A DNA stretch of 64,000 nt, from the NCBI RefSeq assembly GCF_030656345.1, contig NZ_JAUSNR010000023.1, forward strand, positions 1 through 64,000, written 5' to 3'. Shown in pieces: positions 1-9,057 of the stretch. A model generated the notes under the pieces. That model was not told the origin of the DNA. It saw only the letters and a list, made by a program, of their open reading frames with translations, and searched no databases. A program made the position numbers and the translations under genes. The first letter of the stretch is position 1. Every line of letters starts with the position of its first letter. This DNA is from Pseudotabrizicola sp. (GTDB lineage: Bacteria; Pseudomonadota; Alphaproteobacteria; Rhodobacterales; Rhodobacteraceae).

Positions 1-1
1 C

Positions 2-1345
2 ATGGGTGGCTGCGAGTGCGTGAAAGACGTGATCGTGTTCCAGCGCACCCCCACCGCGGTGAACATGGTGGCCGGTCGCGACAGCTTCATGCACGACGTG
101 ATGGCTGCCGAATCCACAGACTGCCCGGCCGAAATGGTGAGCGCAGAGCACCCGCTGTTTGTGCTCTACACCTCCGGTTCTACCGGTACGCCCAAGGGTG
201 TGCAGCACAGCACCGGTGGCTACCTGCTGTGGGCCAACCTGACCATGAATTGGACCTTCGACCTGAAGGACAGCGACATCTTCTGGTGCACGGCCGACAT
301 CGGCTGGATCACCGGCCACACCTACGTGGCCTACGGCCCGCTGGCTGCTGGCGCCACGCAGATCGTGTTTGAAGGTGTGCCCACCTACCCGAACGCTGGC
401 CGCTTCTGGCAGATGATCGAGAAGCACAAGTGCACCATTTTCTACACCGCTCCCACGGCGATCCGTTCGCTGATCAAGGCGGCCGAAGGTGACGAGAAAG
501 TGCACCCCGCGCGTTCCGATCTGTCCAGCCTTCGCATCCTGGGTTCGGTGGGCGAACCCATCAACCCCGAAGCCTGGATGTGGTACTACAAACACGTGGG
601 TGGCGAGCGTTGCCCCATTGTGGACACCTTCTGGCAGACCGAAACCGGTGGTCACATGATCACCCCGCTGCCAGGTGCCACGCCGCTGGTGCCGGGTTCC
701 TGCACGCTGCCGCTGCCAGGCATCACCACCGCCATCGTGGACGAAACCGGCAATGACGTGCCCAACGGCGCTGGTGGTATTTTGGTGGTCAAGCGCCCCT
801 GGCCTTCGATGATTCGCACCATCTGGGGCGACCCGGAGCGTTTCAAGAAGAGCTACTTCCCCGAAGAGCTCAAGGGCTACTACCTGGCCGGCGACGGCGC
901 CGTGCGCAGTGTGGACCGTGGTTATTTCCGCATCACCGGCCGCATCGACGACGTGCTGAACGTGTCGGGCCACCGCATGGGCACAATGGAGATTGAGTCG
1001 GCGCTGGTGGGTAAGACGGACCTGGTGGCCGAAGCTGCCGTGGTAGGCCGTCCAGACGACCTGACCGGCGAAGCGATTGTGGCCTTTGTGGTGCTCAAGC
1101 GTTCGCGCCCCACCGGCGACGAGGCCAAAGCCATTGCCAAGGTGCTGCGCGACTGGGTGGGCAAAGAGATTGGCCCGATCGCCAAGCCCAAGGACATCCG
1201 TTTTGGCGATAACCTGCCCAAGACCCGCTCGGGCAAGATCATGCGCCGCCTATTGCGTTCGATCGCCAAGGGCGAAGCCATCACCCAGGACACCTCCACC
1301 TTGGAGAACCCAGCCATTCTCGATCAATTGTCAGAAAACAACTGA
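2..1345 (+). CDS. acs: Acetyl-CoA synthetase, C-terminal part (cut by window start)
   Basis: Activates acetate to acetyl-AMP and then acetyl-CoA in the cytoplasm. The visible 447 residues are about two thirds of a protein that is usually near 650 residues; the reading frame is already open at the window edge, so the Met at position 2 is internal and the true start lies upstream. The ANL-superfamily ATP/AMP loop [11 protein letters not shown] lies near residue 56, the motif TFWQTETGG near residue 210, the hinge region [13 protein letters not shown] near residue 315, and the catalytic C-terminal lysine in [11 protein letters not shown] near residue 408. These match acetyl-CoA synthetase rather than acyl- or malonyl-CoA synthetases. 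It ends just before a strong bidirectional terminator and belongs to the betaproteobacterial part. Confidence 0.95.
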   Translation: MGGCECVKDVIVFQRTPTAVNMVAGRDSFMHDVMAAESTDCPAEMVSAEHPLFVLYTSGSTGTPKGVQHSTGGYLLWANLTMNWTFDLKDSDIFWCTADIGWITGHTYVAYGPLAAGATQIVFEGVPTYPNAGRFWQMIEKHKCTIFYTAPTAIRSLIKAAEGDEKVHPARSDLSSLRILGSVGEPINPEAWMWYYKHVGGERCPIVDTFWQTETGGHMITPLPGATPLVPGSCTLPLPGITTAIVDETGNDVPNGAGGILVVKRPWPSMIRTIWGDPERFKKSYFPEELKGYYLAGDGAVRSVDRGYFRITGRIDDVLNVSGHRMGTMEIESALVGKTDLVAEAAVVGRPDDLTGEAIVAFVVLKRSRPTGDEAKAIAKVLRDWVGKEIGPIAKPKDIRFGDNLPKTRSGKIMRRLLRSIAKGEAITQDTSTLENPAILDQLSENN

Positions 1346-1388
1346 TCGTCGAAACCTACGTCTGGCTTCTTGTGAAGCCAGACCATAG

Positions 1389-1421
1389 AAAAAAACCCGC
1401 TGGGCAACCAGCGGGTTTTTT
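1389..1421. terminator. Bidirectional intrinsic terminator
   Basis: A perfect 9-bp stem (ACCCGCTGG at 1395-1403 pairing with CCAGCGGGT at 1408-1416) with a GCAA loop is followed by six T on the plus strand and preceded by seven A, which are T on the minus strand. It can stop both the plus-strand acs and the minus-strand cytochrome c gene that converge on it. Confidence 0.92.
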
Positions 1422-1444
1422 GTTGAGGAGAAGCGGCTGAAAAG

Positions 1445-1750
1445 TTACTTCAGGCTCAGCACCCAGGCCGCCAGCTTCTTGGAGTCCGCCTCGCTGACCT
1501 GCGTGTTGGCGGGCATGGGGATCGCACCCCAAACACCAGAACCGCCTTTGATGATTTTGGTGGCCAGCATGTCGGCCGCTTTCGCGTCGCCAGCGTATTT
1601 CTTGGCCACATCTTTATAAGACGGGCCCACCAGCTTCTTGTCGGTGGCATGGCAGGCCATGCAGTTCTTGCTTTTGGCCAGAGCTTCATCCGCTATAGCC
1701 GGCGCAGTGACAGCGGCCATGGCAGCCATAATTAGGAGAGCGCGTTTCAT
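1445..1750 (-). CDS. Periplasmic class I cytochrome c (c551/c552-like)
   Basis: A small soluble electron carrier of 101 residues before processing. I chose the Met whose upstream sequence carries AAGGAC as a ribosome site; an earlier in-frame Met would add 14 residues that do not look like a leader. From the chosen start there is a signal peptide (MKRALLIMAAMAAVTAPAIA) followed by a mature domain with one heme c motif CMACH and a likely axial Met in IPMPAN. The C-terminal helix (KKLAAWVLSLK) is typical of c551/c552 proteins. It converges with acs on a shared terminator. Its redox partner cannot be read from the context; donation to a terminal oxidase is a family-level guess. Confidence 0.9.
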   Translation of the reverse strand: MKRALLIMAAMAAVTAPAIADEALAKSKNCMACHATDKKLVGPSYKDVAKKYAGDAKAADMLATKIIKGGSGVWGAIPMPANTQVSEADSKKLAAWVLSLK

Positions 1751-1871
1751 ATGTTGTCCTTGTGGAAGAGGGGAATGGGGCGTACGTTGCAATTTTAGCG
1801 GTGTCCCTGGTTTTGATACGCTCTCTTACAGTTTCTTGCCGGGCTTTATCGGGCCTTTACCGGAGGGTGTG

Positions 1872-2114
1872 ATGTTTTTCCTGATAGTGGGCATTGGCCT
1901 GATTTTCCTAAAGTACTTTGCGGTCGGTTTTGTGGCTGATCTGTCGTGGTGGTGGGTACTGTCCCCCTTTCCCATGGCCATGGCTTGGTGGGCCTGGGCG
2001 GATGCCACTGGCTACACCAAGCGCAAGGCGATGGAGAAAATGGACAAGAGAAAGCAAGATCGCCTTGATCGCCAGCGCGAAGCGCTTGGCATCAAAAGCA
2101 AGCGCAGAAAATAA
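1872..2114 (+). CDS. Small Trp-rich membrane protein (80 aa)
   Basis: A protein of 80 residues starting MFFLIVGIGLIFLKYFAVG, with one long N-terminal hydrophobic stretch, a Trp cluster (DLSWWWVLSPFPMAMAWWAWAD) around residues 24-46 and a very basic charged tail (KRKAMEKMDKRKQDRLDRQ). This matches the small Trp-rich protein family known from Burkholderiales (TIGR04438), whose function is unknown. The start is supported by GGAGGG seven bases upstream. An in-frame open stretch reaches further upstream but overlaps the divergent cytochrome gene and has no leader-like sequence. Probably a single inner-membrane anchor with the basic tail in the cytoplasm (inference). Confidence 0.82.
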   Translation: MFFLIVGIGLIFLKYFAVGFVADLSWWWVLSPFPMAMAWWAWADATGYTKRKAMEKMDKRKQDRLDRQREALGIKSKRRK

Positions 2115-2319
2115 GCGACATATGCTCAAAACGTGCTGGCGATTTCTCATGTGGTGCACGCTTTGCCGGTGAGTCGACTGGATTGGCGGTGGGGCGCCTG
2201 TTTTCTGTGCTTGGATATCCACGCGCTTCATAGCCCATGCGGCGTACCTCCTTTGCTCGGTGGGCGATAATCATTAACGCCTTTTACCGTCCCTGAACCC
2301 ACCCAGACGAAGATCCATC

Positions 2320-4179
2320 ATGCCTGCTTACCGATCCAAAACCTCCACCGCCGGCCGCAACATGGCGGGCGCACGTTCTCTGTGGCGTGCCACCGGCATG
2401 AAAGACGGTGACTTTGAGAAGCCGATCATTGCCATCGCCAACTCGTTTACCCAGTTTGTGCCCGGCCATGTGCACCTGAAAGACCTGGGCCAGTTGGTGG
2501 CGCGTGAAATTGAGGCTGTGGGCGGTGTTGCCAAGGAGTTCAATACCATCGCGGTGGACGACGGTATCGCCATGGGCCACGACGGCATGTTGTATTCGCT
2601 GCCCAGCCGCGACCTGATCGCCGACTCGGTTGAGTACATGGTCAACGCTCACTGCGCCGACGCGCTGGTGTGTATCTCCAACTGCGACAAGATCACGCCC
2701 GGCATGCTGATGGCTGCCATGCGCTTGAACATTCCGGTTGTTTTCGTATCGGGTGGTCCAATGGAAGCGGGCAAGGTGCGTCTGGCCAATCCGCAAACCC
2801 AGGTGATGGAGTTCAAGAAGCTCGACTTGGTGGATGCCATGGTGATGGCGGTGGACGACAAGGTGAGCGATGCCGATTTGGCTGAAGTGGAACGCTCGGC
2901 CTGCCCGACCTGCGGTTCGTGCTCGGGCATGTTCACCGCCAACTCCATGAACTGCCTGACCGAGGCGCTGGGCCTGTCGTTGCCGGGCAACGGCACCGTG
3001 TTGGCCACGCATGCCGACCGCGAGCAACTGTTCAAACGCGCTGGCCGGCTGGCGGTGGACCTGTGCCGCAGCTACTACGAGCAGGAAGATGAGTCTGTGC
3101 TGCCGCGCTCCATGGGCTTCAAGGCCTTTGAGAACGCAATCACGCTCGATATTGCCATGGGCGGTTCGACCAACACCATTCTGCACATCCTGGCCATTGC
3201 GCAAGAGGCCGGCATCGACTTCACCATGGCCGATATTGACCGCCTTTCGCGCGTGGTGCCCCAACTGTGCAAGGTGGCGCCCAACACCAACCAGTACCAC
3301 ATTGAAGACGTTCACCGCGCCGGCGGCATCATGGCCATCCTGGGCGAACTGGACCGCGCTGGCAAGCTGCACACCGACGTGCCTACCATTCACAGCAAGA
3401 CGATGAAGGACGCACTGGACGCCTGGGACATTGCGCGCAATCCATCCGAAGAGGTCAAGACTTTTTACAGGGCTGGCCCGGCCGGCATCTCCACCCAAGT
3501 GGCGTTCAGCCAGGCCACGCGTTGGCCCAGCCTGGACGTGGACCGCGCCGACGGTTGCATTCGCTCGGGCGAACACGCTTTCTCACAAGAGGGTGGCCTG
3601 GCCGTGCTGCGCGGCAACATTGCGCTGGACGGATGCGTGGTGAAAACCGCAGGCGTGGACGAATCGATTCTGGTGTTCGAAGGTGCTGCCTTTGTGACCG
3701 AGTCGCAAGACGAAGCGGTGGCGCAGATCCTGGCCGACAACGTGAAGGCAGGCGACGTGGTGATCGTGCGCTACGAGGGGCCCAAGGGCGGCCCTGGTAT
3801 GCAGGAAATGCTCTACCCGACCAGCTACATCAAGTCCAAGGGCCTGGGCAAAGCCTGCGCGCTGTTGACCGATGGCCGCTTTTCGGGTGGCACCTCGGGC
3901 TTGTCCATTGGCCACTGCTCGCCCGAAGCGGCCGCAGGCGGTGCCATTGGCCTGGTACGCAACGGCGACAAGATACGCATCGACATTCCCAACCGCAGCA
4001 TCAACCTGCTGGTGAGTGACGAAGAGCTGGCCCAGCGCCGTGCCGAGCAAGACGCCAAGGGCTGGAAGCCGGTGCAGCCGCGTCCGCGCAAGGTGTCGGC
4101 CGCGCTGAAGGCTTACGCGCTGCTGGCCACCTCGGCCGATAAAGGCGCTGTGCGCGACCTTTCATTGTTGGGCGATTGA
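2320..4179 (+). CDS. ilvD: Dihydroxy-acid dehydratase
   Basis: Dehydrates 2,3-dihydroxy-isovalerate and 2,3-dihydroxy-3-methylvalerate to the 2-oxo acids in valine, leucine and isoleucine synthesis. At 619 residues it has the full length of the family. The iron-sulfur ligands sit in the motifs [11 protein letters not shown] (near residue 124) and [18 protein letters not shown] (near residue 195), the second being the family signature; the C-terminal [16 protein letters not shown] motif (near residue 520) is also present. The N-terminal [19 protein letters not shown] matches long-form IlvD. The gene stands alone: about 200 bases without a recognisable gene precede it, and lgt follows in the same direction, 79 bases downstream. 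Confidence 0.97.
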   Translation: MPAYRSKTSTAGRNMAGARSLWRATGMKDGDFEKPIIAIANSFTQFVPGHVHLKDLGQLVAREIEAVGGVAKEFNTIAVDDGIAMGHDGMLYSLPSRDLIADSVEYMVNAHCADALVCISNCDKITPGMLMAAMRLNIPVVFVSGGPMEAGKVRLANPQTQVMEFKKLDLVDAMVMAVDDKVSDADLAEVERSACPTCGSCSGMFTANSMNCLTEALGLSLPGNGTVLATHADREQLFKRAGRLAVDLCRSYYEQEDESVLPRSMGFKAFENAITLDIAMGGSTNTILHILAIAQEAGIDFTMADIDRLSRVVPQLCKVAPNTNQYHIEDVHRAGGIMAILGELDRAGKLHTDVPTIHSKTMKDALDAWDIARNPSEEVKTFYRAGPAGISTQVAFSQATRWPSLDVDRADGCIRSGEHAFSQEGGLAVLRGNIALDGCVVKTAGVDESILVFEGAAFVTESQDEAVAQILADNVKAGDVVIVRYEGPKGGPGMQEMLYPTSYIKSKGLGKACALLTDGRFSGGTSGLSIGHCSPEAAAGGAIGLVRNGDKIRIDIPNRSINLLVSDEELAQRRAEQDAKGWKPVQPRPRKVSAALKAYALLATSADKGAVRDLSLLGD

Positions 4180-4258
4180 GCTCCAGGCAGCGGCACCGGT
4201 CTGTGTACGGGTGCCGCTTGGGCTGCCGGCGGGCAGCTTGCGTGCACAATCGCCAACC

Positions 4259-5062
4259 ATGCTGATCCATCCTCAAATTGACCCCGTTGCTCTGCAACTC
4301 GGGCCCTTGGCCATTCATTGGTACGGGCTGACCTATCTCGCGGCTTTTGGTTTGTTCATGTTGCTGGCCAATGCACGGCTGCGGCACGAGCCTTTTGCCT
4401 CCGTGCGGCAACCGACCCCCTGGTCCCGGCGTGATGTAGAAGACATCTTGTTTCTGGGTGTCATGGGTGTGGTGCTGGGTGGGCGGGTAGGGTACTGCCT
4501 GTTTTACAAGCCGGCTTATTACCTGGCGAACCCGCTGGAGATTTTTGCTGTCTGGCAAGGCGGTATGAGCTTTCATGGCGGGCTGTTGGGTGTGATTCTG
4601 GCGATGGTCTGGTACGCGCGCAGCCGCCAGCGGCCGTTTCTGCAGGTGATGGACCTGGTCGCGCCTTGCGTTCCCACCGGGCTTGCCGCCGGGCGTCTGG
4701 GCAACTTTATCAACGGCGAACTGTGGGGCCGCGTGGCCGATCCATCGTTGCCTTGGGGCATGGTGTTTCGTGGCGCTGGCGATTTGCCTCGCCACCCTTC
4801 GCAGGCCTACCAGTTCCTGCTGGAGGGTTTGTTGCTGTTTGTGCTGTTGTGGCTGTACGCCCGCAAGCCGCGCGCCACGGGTCAGGTGTCAGCGGTGTTT
4901 CTTCTGGGCTACGGCGTGTTCCGGTTTATCGCCGAGTTCTTCCGCGAGCCCGATGCCCACCTGGGTCTTCTGTCGCTCGGTATGAGCATGGGACAGTGGT
5001 TGTGCGTGCCCATGGTGGTGGGTGGCGCCGGGCTGTGGTGGTGGTTTGGGCGCAAGGTCTGA
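4259..5062 (+). CDS. lgt: Prolipoprotein diacylglyceryl transferase
   Basis: Transfers diacylglycerol from phosphatidylglycerol to the lipobox cysteine of prelipoproteins at the inner membrane. The start [21 protein letters not shown] was chosen because this is the usual Lgt N-terminus; an upstream in-frame ATG at 4211 would add 16 atypical residues. The 267 residues contain about seven membrane segments, the conserved FHGGLLG motif near residue 103 and the Lgt signature [14 protein letters not shown] near residue 145, including the Arg and Asn needed for phosphatidylglycerol binding. It follows ilvD, an order common in Burkholderiales. The following 176 bases hold no gene that I can see. Confidence 0.96.
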   Translation: MLIHPQIDPVALQLGPLAIHWYGLTYLAAFGLFMLLANARLRHEPFASVRQPTPWSRRDVEDILFLGVMGVVLGGRVGYCLFYKPAYYLANPLEIFAVWQGGMSFHGGLLGVILAMVWYARSRQRPFLQVMDLVAPCVPTGLAAGRLGNFINGELWGRVADPSLPWGMVFRGAGDLPRHPSQAYQFLLEGLLLFVLLWLYARKPRATGQVSAVFLLGYGVFRFIAEFFREPDAHLGLLSLGMSMGQWLCVPMVVGGAGLWWWFGRKV

Positions 5063-5216
5063 TGGGCTTGGGGTGTTGAGTTGCACGCGGGCTGAGACAC
5101 GTTGGGAGGGGCACGCCCGGGCTGCGCAGGGGTTCCGGACTTGACGAGCAGACCTGTTGCCTACCATTTCAGGGTAACCACCACACTGGGAAAGCATTTG
5201 GCCTATTTAAAATTAT

Positions 5217-5228
5217 CTGTAATTACAG
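5217..5228. promoter_or_regulatory. Perfect 12-bp palindrome before the malonate regulator
   Basis: CTGTAATTACAG is a perfect inverted repeat ending 10 bases before the ATG of the GntR-type regulator. Its place between any upstream promoter and the start codon, and the fact that GntR/FCD regulators usually bind short palindromes near their own promoter, make it the candidate operator for autoregulation and operon control. Binding is inferred, not shown. Confidence 0.55.
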
Positions 5229-5238
5229 GTGATTACGA

Positions 5239-5907
5239 ATGCGCGTGGTGCTGAGTTCTCTGCATGACGAAGTGGCTGCCCAGTTGCGGGAACGCATCTT
5301 CGCCGGCTTGTTGGCACCTGGCAGCTTTGTGGACGAACTGGCCTTGTGCAACGAATTGGCGATTTCACGCACGCCACTGCGTGAAGCGCTCAAGGTACTC
5401 ACAGCCGAGGGTTTGTTGACCCATCAGCCGCGTCGGGGCTGTTTTGTGAGCGAGATCACCGAGCGCGACCTGGATCAGATTTTTCCCGTGATGGCCTTGC
5501 TCGAAGGGCGCTGCGCGTATGAAGCCGCCAACAATGCAACCGACGCTGACTTGGATGCACTCCATCAGCTGCACGAGCGGCTCAGGCGCCATGCTCAGGC
5601 GCGCCGGATCAACGACTACTACGATGTCAATTTCGCGATCCACGAAGCCATCATCACCCTGGCCAACAACCGCTGGTTGGGGCAGGTGATCGGTGACTTG
5701 CGCAAGCTCGTCAAACTCGCGCGGCTGCAGCAATTGCACGCGCCAGGTCGTCTGGAGCAAAGTCTCTCCGAGCACATGGCGGTGTTTGCCGCACTCAAGG
5801 CCCGCGATGCCGAAGGGGCTGAAGCCGCTATGCGCACCCATCTGACGCGCCAGCGCGTTGCCCTGCGCGAACTCGCGCGCAACCATACTTCAAGGATTTC
5901 GGCATGA
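5239..5907 (+). CDS. matR: GntR-family (FCD domain) regulator of the malonate operon
   Basis: A 222-residue transcription factor. Residues 1-75 are a winged helix-turn-helix (IFAGLLAPGSFVDELALC, then ISRTPLREALKVLTAEGLL, the classic GntR pattern). Residues 85-215 form an all-helical FCD sensor domain with the expected metal-binding histidines in NFAIHEAI, LSEHMAVF and MRTHLTRQ. It overlaps the start of the malonyl-CoA decarboxylase gene by four bases (ATGA), so the two are translationally coupled. This arrangement is that of MatR, the repressor of malonate catabolism genes that responds to malonate. The gene name rests on context and family, so the ligand is inferred. Confidence 0.85.
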   Translation: MRVVLSSLHDEVAAQLRERIFAGLLAPGSFVDELALCNELAISRTPLREALKVLTAEGLLTHQPRRGCFVSEITERDLDQIFPVMALLEGRCAYEAANNATDADLDALHQLHERLRRHAQARRINDYYDVNFAIHEAIITLANNRWLGQVIGDLRKLVKLARLQQLHAPGRLEQSLSEHMAVFAALKARDAEGAEAAMRTHLTRQRVALRELARNHTSRISA

Positions 5908-7232
5908 ACACGGCCGACTGGATCGTTCAGCGGGTGGCACGACTCCAGTCGGCACCAGCCACCCATCCGCGTTCCACCCGGGAGCGGCTCAGGGCCACGT
6001 TGCGCCAGGAGCCAGAGGCACTGTCGCCCCGGGCTCTGCGCCATGTGCTGGATGACTTGCGCGCCATTGTGGACCCACTGGTGAGCGAAGTGGAGGGTGG
6101 TCGCCGTGCCCAGGCGGTGATGGACTGGTACACCAGCGCGCCAGCGCCGCAGCGGCGTGACCTGTGGTTGCTGATGAGCGAGCGCTTCATGGCCGATCCG
6201 CTGCAAGTCAAGCAGGCACAGGCCCAGCTGGATGCCGCCATCGGTACCCCTGACGAGGCGGCCGCCGAAGTGATTTTTCGGCGCGCGACTGTGTCGCCCC
6301 GGCGCAGGCTGCTGCAGCGCTTCAGCGCCCATCAGGATGGTGTGCGTTTTCTGGTCGATCTGCGCGCCGAAATGCAGCCAGCACTGAAGACCGACAAGCG
6401 TTTGCTGGCGCTGGACGTGGAGATGGAGTACATGTTCTCCACGTGGTTTGATATTGGCTTTTTAGAGCTGCGCCGCATCAGCTGGGACTCACCGGCATCA
6501 CTGGTGGAAAAGCTCATCAAATACGAGGCTGTGCACGATATTCGCAGCTGGGCCGATGTGAAAAACAGGCTTGACAGCGACCGGCGTTGCTACGGCTTTT
6601 TTCACCCGCGCTTGCCCGGTGAGCCCCTTATTTTTGTCGAGGTCGCACTGGTCCGTGAGATCGCCACCAGTATCACACCGCTGCTGGACGAAGCCGCCGC
6701 GCCAACCGACTTGGAACGCGCGACCACCGCCATTTTCTATTCGATCAGCAACACCCAGCCGGGTCTGCGCGGCGTCAGCTTTGGGGATTCACTGATCAAG
6801 CAAGTGGTGGAAACCTTGCACCGGGAATTTCCACGGCTCAAGACCTTTGCCACGCTGTCACCCATCCCGGGCCTGCGCGCCTGGTTGATCAAACATGCGT
6901 CGGCCGAGTTGCTCCAGGCCTGGGAGCAAGCCATCGATTTGCCGGACAGCGCGCCCGAGCGGCGCGCTCTGTTGGGCTGGGCAGCGCGCTATCTGGGTGT
7001 CGAGTTGCAGGGCGGCAAACCGCTTGACCCGGTCGCACGCTTTCACCTGGGCAACGGTGCTTGCGTGGCGCGCCTGAACTGGGCCGCTGACCCTTCGACC
7101 AAAGGCCTGAAGCAATCCTATGGGTTGATGGTGAACTACCTTTACGACCTGAAGCGGCTTGACAAACACCGCGCCATGCTGGCGCAAGCCAAGATACCGA
7201 CAGCCCGGGCGATAAAGGATCTCTATCTGTGA
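5904..7232 (+). CDS. matA: Malonyl-CoA decarboxylase
   Basis: Converts malonyl-CoA to acetyl-CoA and CO2. The 442 residues have the two parts of the family: an N-terminal helical domain (residues about 1-170) and a C-terminal GNAT-fold catalytic domain. Family motifs visible are FFHPRLPGEPLIFVEVAL near residue 235, YSISNTQPGLRGVSFGD near residue 280 with the conserved Ser, and LKTFATLSPIPGLRAWL near residue 315. Further on, KGLKQSYGLMVNYLYDL leads to the usual C-terminus. It lies between the coupled regulator and a Bug receptor, and with matB downstream completes a malonate to malonyl-CoA to acetyl-CoA route. Confidence 0.93.
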   Translation: MNTADWIVQRVARLQSAPATHPRSTRERLRATLRQEPEALSPRALRHVLDDLRAIVDPLVSEVEGGRRAQAVMDWYTSAPAPQRRDLWLLMSERFMADPLQVKQAQAQLDAAIGTPDEAAAEVIFRRATVSPRRRLLQRFSAHQDGVRFLVDLRAEMQPALKTDKRLLALDVEMEYMFSTWFDIGFLELRRISWDSPASLVEKLIKYEAVHDIRSWADVKNRLDSDRRCYGFFHPRLPGEPLIFVEVALVREIATSITPLLDEAAAPTDLERATTAIFYSISNTQPGLRGVSFGDSLIKQVVETLHREFPRLKTFATLSPIPGLRAWLIKHASAELLQAWEQAIDLPDSAPERRALLGWAARYLGVELQGGKPLDPVARFHLGNGACVARLNWAADPSTKGLKQSYGLMVNYLYDLKRLDKHRAMLAQAKIPTARAIKDLYL

Positions 7233-7260
7233 CGCCCTTACAACAACTTAGGAGACATGC

Positions 7261-8247
7261 ATGAACCCCGATGTGAAACGACGAGACATTTTGCGTGCGG
7301 CCATGGCTGGTGCCGCCGTCTACAGCACGGTAGGGCACGCCCAATCCACCTGGCCTAGCCGGGCGGTGAGTTTGGTGGTGCCATTTCCTGCCGGTGGCGG
7401 CACGGATGCTTTTGCGCGTCCGCTGGGTGCCCAGTTCACACGCTTGTCGGGCAAGACACTGGTGATTGACAACCGGGGCGGCGCTGGCGGAACGCTGGGA
7501 GCGGGTATTGCTGCCAAAGCCGCGCCAGATGGCTACACGCTTTTTATGGGGGCCGTCCACCACGCGATTGCACCCAGCATGTACCCCAAGCTGGATTACG
7601 ACATTGAAAGAGACTTTGTTCCCCTGATTCTGGTGGCCAGCGTGCCGCAGGTGCTGGTGGTCAATAGCAAGAAATACGCGGGTGTCGATTTCAAGAGTTT
7701 CCTGGCCCAGGTCAAATCCAATCCCGGCAAGCTCAACTACGGCTCTGCGGGCAGCGGTACCTCGCACCACCTCGCGGGGGAACTGTTCAAGCAGCAGACC
7801 AGGACTTTCATTACCCACATTCCTTACCGAGGGGCAGGCCCCGCGCTCAATGATCTGATCGCTGGCAATGTGGACATGATGTTTGACGGTCTGGGCTCTT
7901 CAGCGGCACACATCAAGGGCGGACGTATCAAGGCTTTGATGGTGTCGGGCAACAAGCGCAGCGCGGCATTCCCCGACGTACCTTGCGCCGCTGAGTTGGA
8001 TCTGCCTGACTACAACGTCACCACGTGGTATGGCATTTGGGCACCCGCGGGCACACCCGCCGATGTGCAAGCCCGTGCCATTGACGAAATCAGCAAGGCG
8101 GCCAGCACCGACGAAGCCAAGGTCGTTTGGGCTGGGCAAGGCGCTGAATTTGCCAACCTGCGCGGTCCTCAGTTCGATGCCTTTGTGAAGGGTGAGGTAC
8201 GCAAGTGGGCGCAGGTGGTCAAGGCCTCTGGCGCCAAGCTCGACTGA
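7261..8247 (+). CDS. Bug-family periplasmic solute receptor (TctC-like)
   Basis: A 328-residue extracytoplasmic binding protein of the tripartite tricarboxylate transporter (TTT) type. The leader has consecutive basic residues (KRRDIL) and a hydrophobic core ending in GHAQS, suggesting export by Sec or Tat. The mature part starts with WPSRAVSLVVPFPAGGGTDAF, the usual Bug start, followed by DNRGGAGGTLG, the carboxylate-binding loop region. A good GGAG ribosome site precedes the ATG. No TctA or TctB membrane subunit gene is nearby, which is common because Burkholderiales carry many orphan Bug genes. From its place between matA and matB I infer that it binds malonate, but the ligand is not readable from the sequence. 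Confidence 0.9.
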   Translation: MNPDVKRRDILRAAMAGAAVYSTVGHAQSTWPSRAVSLVVPFPAGGGTDAFARPLGAQFTRLSGKTLVIDNRGGAGGTLGAGIAAKAAPDGYTLFMGAVHHAIAPSMYPKLDYDIERDFVPLILVASVPQVLVVNSKKYAGVDFKSFLAQVKSNPGKLNYGSAGSGTSHHLAGELFKQQTRTFITHIPYRGAGPALNDLIAGNVDMMFDGLGSSAAHIKGGRIKALMVSGNKRSAAFPDVPCAAELDLPDYNVTTWYGIWAPAGTPADVQARAIDEISKAASTDEAKVVWAGQGAEFANLRGPQFDAFVKGEVRKWAQVVKASGAKLD

Positions 8248-8249
8248 CG

Positions 8250-9017
8250 ATGAGCGGTGTCGTTTTACTGCAATGCGAGGGTCCGCTGGCCCGCGTAACG
8301 TTGAGCCACCCGGATCGCTTCAACGCCATGTCGCGCACGATGTGGCGCGGGTTGAAGAGCGTTTTCGATGATCTGCAGACCCGTTCAGATGTTCGCGCTG
8401 TGCTGGTGTGTGGGCAGGGTGGGCATTTTTGTGCGGGCGGCGATATCAGCCAATACCCGACATTTCGTTTTGAGGAGGCAAGCCTGCGCGACTTTCATGA
8501 AAACGACGTGTGGGGTGGCCTGAGTGCCATGTTGGCGTGTGATCTGCCGGTGTTCGCCCAAATTGAAGGCCATTGCATGGGGGCTGGGGTCGAGATCGCC
8601 AGCTGCTGTGACATTCGCCTGGCCGGGCAGGGTGCGCGCTTTGGTGCGCCCATTGCCCGGCTGGGTTTTCCCATGGCCCCGCGCGAAGCCCAGTTGGTGG
8701 CTCGCGAAGCAGGACTTGCCACAGCGCGTGAAATGTTGATTGAGGCTGCCGTGCTGGACGCAGTCGAGATGAAGGCCCGCGGTTTCTTGCAGGCTGTCTG
8801 GCCCGATGCCGATGTGGCTCACCAGGCGTGGGCACGGGCGGTACACGCAACACAGTTGGCGCCGCAAGCGGCACGGCTCAACAAGCAAACCCTGCGGTGT
8901 CTCACAGCCCAACCCCTTGCTCCCGATCTGATGCTGGCTGCCTACCGCTACGCGGACAGCGCCGAACACCGAGAAGGTGTCAGCGCCTTCTTGGCCAAGC
9001 GCAAACCTGCTTTTTAA
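8250..9017 (+). CDS. Enoyl-CoA hydratase/isomerase family protein
   Basis: A 255-residue crotonase-fold protein. The start MSGVVLLQCEGPLARVTLSHP was chosen because it follows the previous stop codon by two bases; an earlier in-frame ATG would overlap the Bug gene by 43 bases. The oxyanion-hole motif CGQGGHFCAGGDISQY (near residue 55) and IEGHCMGAGVEIASCCDIR (near residue 105) are present. The usual hydratase catalytic Glu pair is not obvious, so the reaction may be hydration, isomerisation or CoA-ester cleavage. It sits inside the malonate operon, tightly packed, suggesting a role with malonyl-CoA or a related CoA ester; I do not know the substrate. Confidence 0.85.
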   Translation: MSGVVLLQCEGPLARVTLSHPDRFNAMSRTMWRGLKSVFDDLQTRSDVRAVLVCGQGGHFCAGGDISQYPTFRFEEASLRDFHENDVWGGLSAMLACDLPVFAQIEGHCMGAGVEIASCCDIRLAGQGARFGAPIARLGFPMAPREAQLVAREAGLATAREMLIEAAVLDAVEMKARGFLQAVWPDADVAHQAWARAVHATQLAPQAARLNKQTLRCLTAQPLAPDLMLAAYRYADSAEHREGVSAFLAKRKPAF

Positions 9018-9057
9018 TTTATTGACCTCATCCACACGGAGACCTGTGGCAACCCCC

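Noticed and set aside
2115..2319. Possible small gene between the Trp-rich protein and ilvD
   Set aside because: Only short frames without ribosome sites or family character; probably the ilvD promoter region.
2284..3576. A 430-residue open frame on the minus strand across ilvD
   Set aside because: His/Ala/Gly-rich shadow of ilvD, no ribosome site or family match.
5063..5238. Possible terminator of lgt
   Set aside because: No stem followed by a T-run was found in this stretch.
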